Below, in pieces: positions 5,972 to 8,984 of a stretch of DNA of 8,984 bases. The DNA is from Clostridia bacterium (GTDB taxonomy: Bacteria; Bacillota; Clostridia; Oscillospirales; Acutalibacteraceae). A model generated the notes under the pieces. It did no database searches. It saw nothing but the letters and a program-made list of their open reading frames with translations, and was not told the origin of the DNA. A program made the translations under genes and the position numbers. Positions within the stretch are counted from its first letter, which is position 1; every line of letters starts with the position of its first letter. The stretch lies in NCBI GenBank assembly GCA_017387165.1, contig JAFOFS010000086.1:1-8984 (forward strand), read 5' to 3'.

Positions 5972-8097
5972 CGGCTACCGAATTCCTGCGACAGCGCCTG
6001 CGCCAGCATTTGGATGCGCGCCTCGTCGTCACCCATCATACTCAGCTGCATCTGCACCTGCTGCTGCACGTCTTCTTCCGAAATGTAGGACATCACGGTG
6101 GCGTACCACGCCGCCTTGCCGTCGGTTTTCAGCTTCGCAATATGGGCGGTCAGACGGTCACGCATCACCGCGACGGTGATGTCGGTTTCCTCCTGCGGGA
6201 ACGGCAGACCGCTGAGCACGTCCACGTCGGGATCGGCCAGCTGCTGCTTGATCGCCTCGCTCTTAAGACCCTCCGCGATCACGTGGTCGGTCAACGCCGT
6301 GGTGTACACCACCGTGCCGGTGATCATCGCGGCGGACGCGTCCTTATTCGGACGGAGAATACCGCTGATCTTCAGCGGCGTACCGGTTTCATACAACGCC
6401 TTCAGGCCGCTCGGGGTATCCCCCATATTGACCCATTTGCCGTCAATGTTGTGATAAAACGCCGAGCCGAGCACCAGGCGGAAATCCTTCGCCATCAGTT
6501 CCTCGTAGCTCCAGCTGAATTGCTGCGCTTCGATCGCTTCGCCCTTCATCGAAGACGCCAGCACCTCTTTGATCTCCTCCTCCGAAACCAGACCGAGCGC
6601 ATACAGGCAGAGGTCGCTGATCTCGTTGTTGGAATTGACCACCAGCATCACTTCGTTGTAGGCGGTCGGCCAGTTACCGGCGATGACGTCGTATTGCTCT
6701 TTCACCATTTCGGAAACGAGCGCACCGTTTTCGCCGGCGACCATCTCCTGCCACACCTCGAAGCCGGCCATCATATCCATACCGGTCATGCTCATAATGT
6801 TTTCCATATTGCCGAGACCGGTGTCGCTCATACCGTACAGCTCACCCATGGCGGTCTGCATCATTTCCATCATATCCGACTTGACCACGTCGCCGTTGAC
6901 GTCCTTGGTGAGAACGTTCAGGTTCAGGTCGTAGCCGTAATGAATGGCGCGGACGCTTTCCTCCAGAATGGCATCCACCGCGCCGCTTTCGAGATACGCC
7001 TTGAAATCGGCCAGATTGTTGGTGTTTTTGTCGGTCTGGGTCATCGCGTTGAGCAGGTCGTCGAGCACCGACGAGGAATACACCGCGTCAAGGTCGTGCT
7101 GCTCCGATTCCTGCGCCGACATCATCGCCTCCATCAAGGCGGTCATATCCGTCTGCTCCGCCTGCAGCGAAACGGGGTAGGAGGACAGGGTGTCCCGCTG
7201 CACGTCGGTGATGTAGTTGTTGATACCGGTGGACAGCGCCAAAATCAGCGCAATACCGATGATACCGATCGAGCCGGCGAAGCTCACCAGCGCGGTACGG
7301 GTCTTTTTAGTCAGCAGGTTACGCAGCGACAGCGCAAAGGCGGTGAAAAAGGACATGGAGGTCTTGCGTTCCTTTTTGGACGGCTTCTGCGCAGGGGCGA
7401 TCTCCTCTTCCTCCTCCGCCTCAAACGGCGCGGAGTCGGACTGAATACGACCGTCCAGCAGGCGGATGATACGGGTGGAGTAGGTGTCCGCCAGCTCGGG
7501 GTTGTGGGTCACCATCACCACCAGCCGCGTCGCGGCGATCTCCTTCAGCAGTTCCATAATCTGGACGCTGGTGGTGGAGTCCAGCGCACCGGTCGGCTCG
7601 TCCGCCAGCAAAATATCGGGATCGTTGACCAGGGCACGGGCAATCGCCACGCGCTGCATCTGACCGCCCGACATCTGATTCGGGCGCTTATTCAGCTGGT
7701 CACCGAGTCCCACCTTTTCCAGCGCTTCTTTGGCGCGGCGGCGGCGTTCCGCCTTGGACACGCCGGAGAGGGTCAGCGCCAGCTCCACGTTCGCCAGCAC
7801 CGTCTGGTGCGGGATGAGGTTGTAGGTCTGGAACACAAAGCCGATCGTATGATTGCGATAGGTATCCCAATCCCGCGCTTTGAAATGCTTGGTCGAGCGA
7901 CCGTTGATGACCAGATCGCCGCTGGTGTACTGATCCAGGCCGCCGATCAGGTTGAGCAGGGTCGTCTTGCCGCAGCCCGACGGGCCCAGCACCGACACGA
8001 ATTCACACGGGCGGAACGCCAGATCCACCTCGCACAGCGCATGGACCGTCTCAGTCCCGGTTACGTAGTCTTTACAGATCTTCTTCAGTTGCAACAT
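5626..8097 (-). CDS. MacB-type ABC transporter, ATPase plus permease, N-terminal part (frameshifted)
   Basis: The open frame reads 823 residues, of which 1-708 are authentic. The ATPase has Walker A GPSGCGKTT (38-46), Q-loop Gln90, signature MSGGQMQRV (142-150), Walker B LLADEP (163-168) and H-loop His198, all intact and closest to MacB/LolD-type exporters. An acidic linker (226-232) leads to membrane segment 1 (about 268-289) and a large extracellular domain from about 290. Residues 409-452 hold 13 methionines. After Ser708 the frame shifts, and the last 115 residues are arginine/serine/proline-rich nonsense. Restoring one base near 5972-5976 joins it to the permease end at 5971-5120. ATG 8097 follows AAGGTGAT (8110-8103) by 5 bases, and the gene overlaps the lipoprotein gene by 26 bases. 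The transported substrate is unknown. Confidence 0.9.
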   Translation of the reverse strand: MLQLKKICKDYVTGTETVHALCEVDLAFRPCEFVSVLGPSGCGKTTLLNLIGGLDQYTSGDLVINGRSTKHFKARDWDTYRNHTIGFVFQTYNLIPHQTVLANVELALTLSGVSKAERRRRAKEALEKVGLGDQLNKRPNQMSGGQMQRVAIARALVNDPDILLADEPTGALDSTTSVQIMELLKEIAATRLVVMVTHNPELADTYSTRIIRLLDGRIQSDSAPFEAEEEEEIAPAQKPSKKERKTSMSFFTAFALSLRNLLTKKTRTALVSFAGSIGIIGIALILALSTGINNYITDVQRDTLSSYPVSLQAEQTDMTALMEAMMSAQESEQHDLDAVYSSSVLDDLLNAMTQTDKNTNNLADFKAYLESGAVDAILEESVRAIHYGYDLNLNVLTKDVNGDVVKSDMMEMMQTAMGELYGMSDTGLGNMENIMSMTGMDMMAGFEVWQEMVAGENGALVSEMVKEQYDVIAGNWPTAYNEVMLVVNSNNEISDLCLYALGLVSEEEIKEVLASSMKGEAIEAQQFSWSYEELMAKDFRLVLGSAFYHNIDGKWVNMGDTPSGLKALYETGTPLKISGILRPNKDASAAMITGTVVYTTALTDHVIAEGLKSEAIKQQLADPDVDVLSGLPFPQEETDITVAVMRDRLTAHIAKLKTDGKAAWYATVMSYISEEDVQQQVQMQLSMMGDDEARIQMLAQALSQEFGSRWTRHSVTSPSCPRRSWKRIPPRCWRRASVCRLPRRCKRSWQASLPSSRRRCWMRRCRASTRRASSGCMRKRRASCSPPPPIKTTCRRWAMWTPILRHPSICTPTSLRIRTRSPQ
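5969..5976 (-). other. Frameshift point in the ABC transporter gene
   Basis: The minus strand reads GGT AGC C GATG GAC. Frame one encodes Gln-Glu-Phe-Gly-Ser up to 5974, and the sensible continuation Met-Asp-Glu-Ala-Leu begins at 5971 in another frame. Two bases lie between the codons. Adding one base, for example making GGT AGC GCG ATG GAC, restores an uninterrupted protein. No slippery heptamer is visible, so a mutation or sequencing/assembly error is more likely than programmed frameshifting. Confidence 0.8.
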
Positions 8098-8680
8098 TTT
8101 CCATCACCTTTATCATTCCATCAGAAAATTGTACCAATTCCTTTGCCGTCGCATCCACCCCTGCGTCCTGCGGTTGGCAGGCGCCCACGGCGGTTGCGCC
8201 GAGCGTCACCGTCGCCGGTTGGGGAGTCAGCAGGCGAAAACGGACCGAGCAAAGCGTCATTGCCTCCGCCACGCCGTCCTCGGCGGTGGCCAGCATCAGC
8301 TTCACACAGCCTGCCTCGGTCTCCGCACTCCACAAGCCGCCCGTCCAGTCCACGGGAACGGCGCAGGAGCCGTCCTCCTCGGTCACCGGCTGAAGCAGCG
8401 TCGGGTCGTAGCGCAAAATCAGATCCGCGTTAACGAGATAGGCCTGCGCCGATACGGTCGGCGGCAGCTCCACCGTTTCGCCCTCCGCGCCGCTCACCGT
8501 GCCGAGCGACAGCAAAAAATCACTGTAGGTCGCTTGGGAGAGGGTGGTGCGAAAGGAGGTGGAGGTGGTGGTTGCATCCGCCGGCTCGCTCGGCTCACCG
8601 CCGAGCAGCGTGCAGCCGCCGACCAGCAGCAGCGCTGCCGCCGCTGTCAACGACAGCAATCTCCGCAGCTCTTGTTTCAT
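8072..8680 (-). CDS. Lipoprotein with a cohesin-like domain
   Basis: This encodes a 202-residue lipoprotein. MKQELRRLLS, a hydrophobic stretch (LTAAAALLLV) and the lipobox VGGC give lipidated Cys23. A threonine/serine-rich linker follows (about 35-50). The domain from about 60 to 180 resembles the cohesin-like beta-sandwich: a glycine/valine-rich opening, ADLILRYDPTLLQPV, then CSVRFRLLTPQPATVTLGATAVGA. The likeness is by eye and no dockerin was seen in the window. ATG 8680 is preferred over the in-frame ATG at 8713 because it starts at a proper signal peptide and has AAAAGG 10 bases upstream. The 3' end overlaps the ABC transporter start by 26 bases, suggesting coupled synthesis and a possible role as an external partner of the exporter. 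Confidence 0.85.
   Translation of the reverse strand: MKQELRRLLSLTAAAALLLVGGCTLLGGEPSEPADATTTSTSFRTTLSQATYSDFLLSLGTVSGAEGETVELPPTVSAQAYLVNADLILRYDPTLLQPVTEEDGSCAVPVDWTGGLWSAETEAGCVKLMLATAEDGVAEAMTLCSVRFRLLTPQPATVTLGATAVGACQPQDAGVDATAKELVQFSDGMIKVMENVATEEDL
8103..8110 (-). promoter_or_regulatory. Shine-Dalgarno site of the ABC transporter inside the lipoprotein gene
   Basis: AAGGTGAT on the minus strand matches part of the 16S rRNA complement (AAGGAGGTGAT) and lies 5 bases before ATG 8097, within the coding sequence of the lipoprotein. It confirms the overlapping start. Confidence 0.65.
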
Positions 8681-8728
8681 TATATCACAACCTTTTGTCG
8701 TTTCTTTGAACATTTTGTAAATCTCTTG

Positions 8729-8984
8729 TCAACGCCGTTTTTTCGGAGCGTATTCCTTACCGAACGAGCGACTGCGCGAGGGACGGCTTTGCGGCTTGCC
8801 GCGGTGGGTCGCCATCGGCGGACGCTGACCGGCTTTCGGGCGGATGAGGCATTTTTTGTCGTTGCCGATGAGATCCTCCCGTCCGGCTTTGCGGAGAGCC
8901 TCCCGCACCAGATCGGCGTTTTTCGGATTTTTCCATTGCAGCAAGGCGCGCTGCATCGCCTTTTCGTGGGGATCGGTCACCACC
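8729..8984 (-). CDS. YgiQ-family radical SAM protein, C-terminal fragment (5' end outside window)
   Basis: Only the last 85 residues or so are present, open to the window edge. The segment DPHEKAMQRALLQWKNPKNA, then LVREALRKAGREDLIG and KCLIRP, matches the C-terminal region of YgiQ/UPF0313 radical SAM proteins. The rest is a basic, low-complexity tail ending GKEYAPKKRR. The [4Fe-4S] cysteine motif and barrel should lie beyond 8984. GTG at 8983 is an internal valine, not a start. The lipoprotein gene begins 48 bases downstream without a terminator between, so read-through is possible. The family's biochemical function is not established to my knowledge. Confidence 0.85.
   Translation of the reverse strand, partial: VVTDPHEKAMQRALLQWKNPKNADLVREALRKAGREDLIGNDKKCLIRPKAGQRPPMATHRGKPQSRPSRSRSFGKEYAPKKRR

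Noticed and set aside
5626..5973. Last 115 residues of the upstream ABC reading frame as a real domain
   Set aside because: It is rich in Arg, Ser, Pro and Cys and overlaps the true permease coding in another frame.
5969..5980. Programmed ribosomal frameshift in the ABC transporter
   Set aside because: No slippery heptamer and no obvious stimulatory structure at GGTAGCCGATGG.
5848..8433. 861-residue open frame on the plus strand opposite the ABC transporter
   Set aside because: It is antisense to an unmistakable ATPase, with a histidine/arginine/glutamine-rich product and no domain; this is a common shadow in GC-rich genes. The same holds for long plus-strand frames at 3445-5178 and 2547-3581.
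8679..8687. Perfect extended -10 (TGA-TATAAT) on the minus strand before the lipoprotein ATG
   Set aside because: Transcription would start inside the lipoprotein gene downstream of its start codon, and no -35 matches; probably chance in an AT-rich gap.
8727..8732. Perfect -35 hexamer TTGACA on the minus strand, overlapping the YgiQ stop
   Set aside because: No -10 better than 3 of 6 matches lies 15-19 bases downstream, so a promoter for the lipoprotein gene is not supported.

Overview
The window looks like chromosomal DNA of a GC-rich Clostridia, most likely a gut-type Oscillospirales/Ruminococcaceae relative. The evidence for this is family-level protein resemblance (hexose mutase with an ETSGH motif, MacB/FtsX fused transporter, YgiQ tail), strong Shine-Dalgarno sites and intrinsic terminators. 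No species call is possible. All recognised genes lie on the minus strand, so transcription runs from high to low coordinates.

Right end (8984-5083): the C-terminal tail of a YgiQ-family radical SAM protein enters from outside the window. After a 48-base gap comes a lipoprotein with a cohesin-like domain. Its last 26 bases overlap the start of a large MacB-type ABC exporter (ATPase plus FtsX permease on one chain, about 990 residues expected). The exporter is split by an apparent one-base deletion near 5972-5976. The unit ends in a strong hairpin terminator at 5083-5113.

Middle (5040-390): five closely packed genes form a probable operon. They are a phospho-hexose mutase, prmA (ribosomal protein L11 methyltransferase, TTG start), rsmI (16S rRNA C1402 2'-O-methyltransferase), a single-pass membrane protein of unknown function, and a multi-pass membrane protein of unknown function. 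Two junctions are ATGA overlaps and two are gaps of 2-4 bases, so translational coupling is likely. The operon thus combines sugar-phosphate metabolism, modification of the translation apparatus and two unassigned membrane proteins.

Left end (386-1): a near-consensus promoter begins 4 bases after the last operon stop and drives tRNA-Leu(UAA), which has an encoded CCA end and a 12-bp terminator. Beyond the terminator the sequence becomes AT-rich and holds a compact cassette of short perfect hairpins (about 86-213), separated by repeated ATC spacers and bounded by longer inverted repeats. No gene explains it, and it is the most unusual structure in the window.
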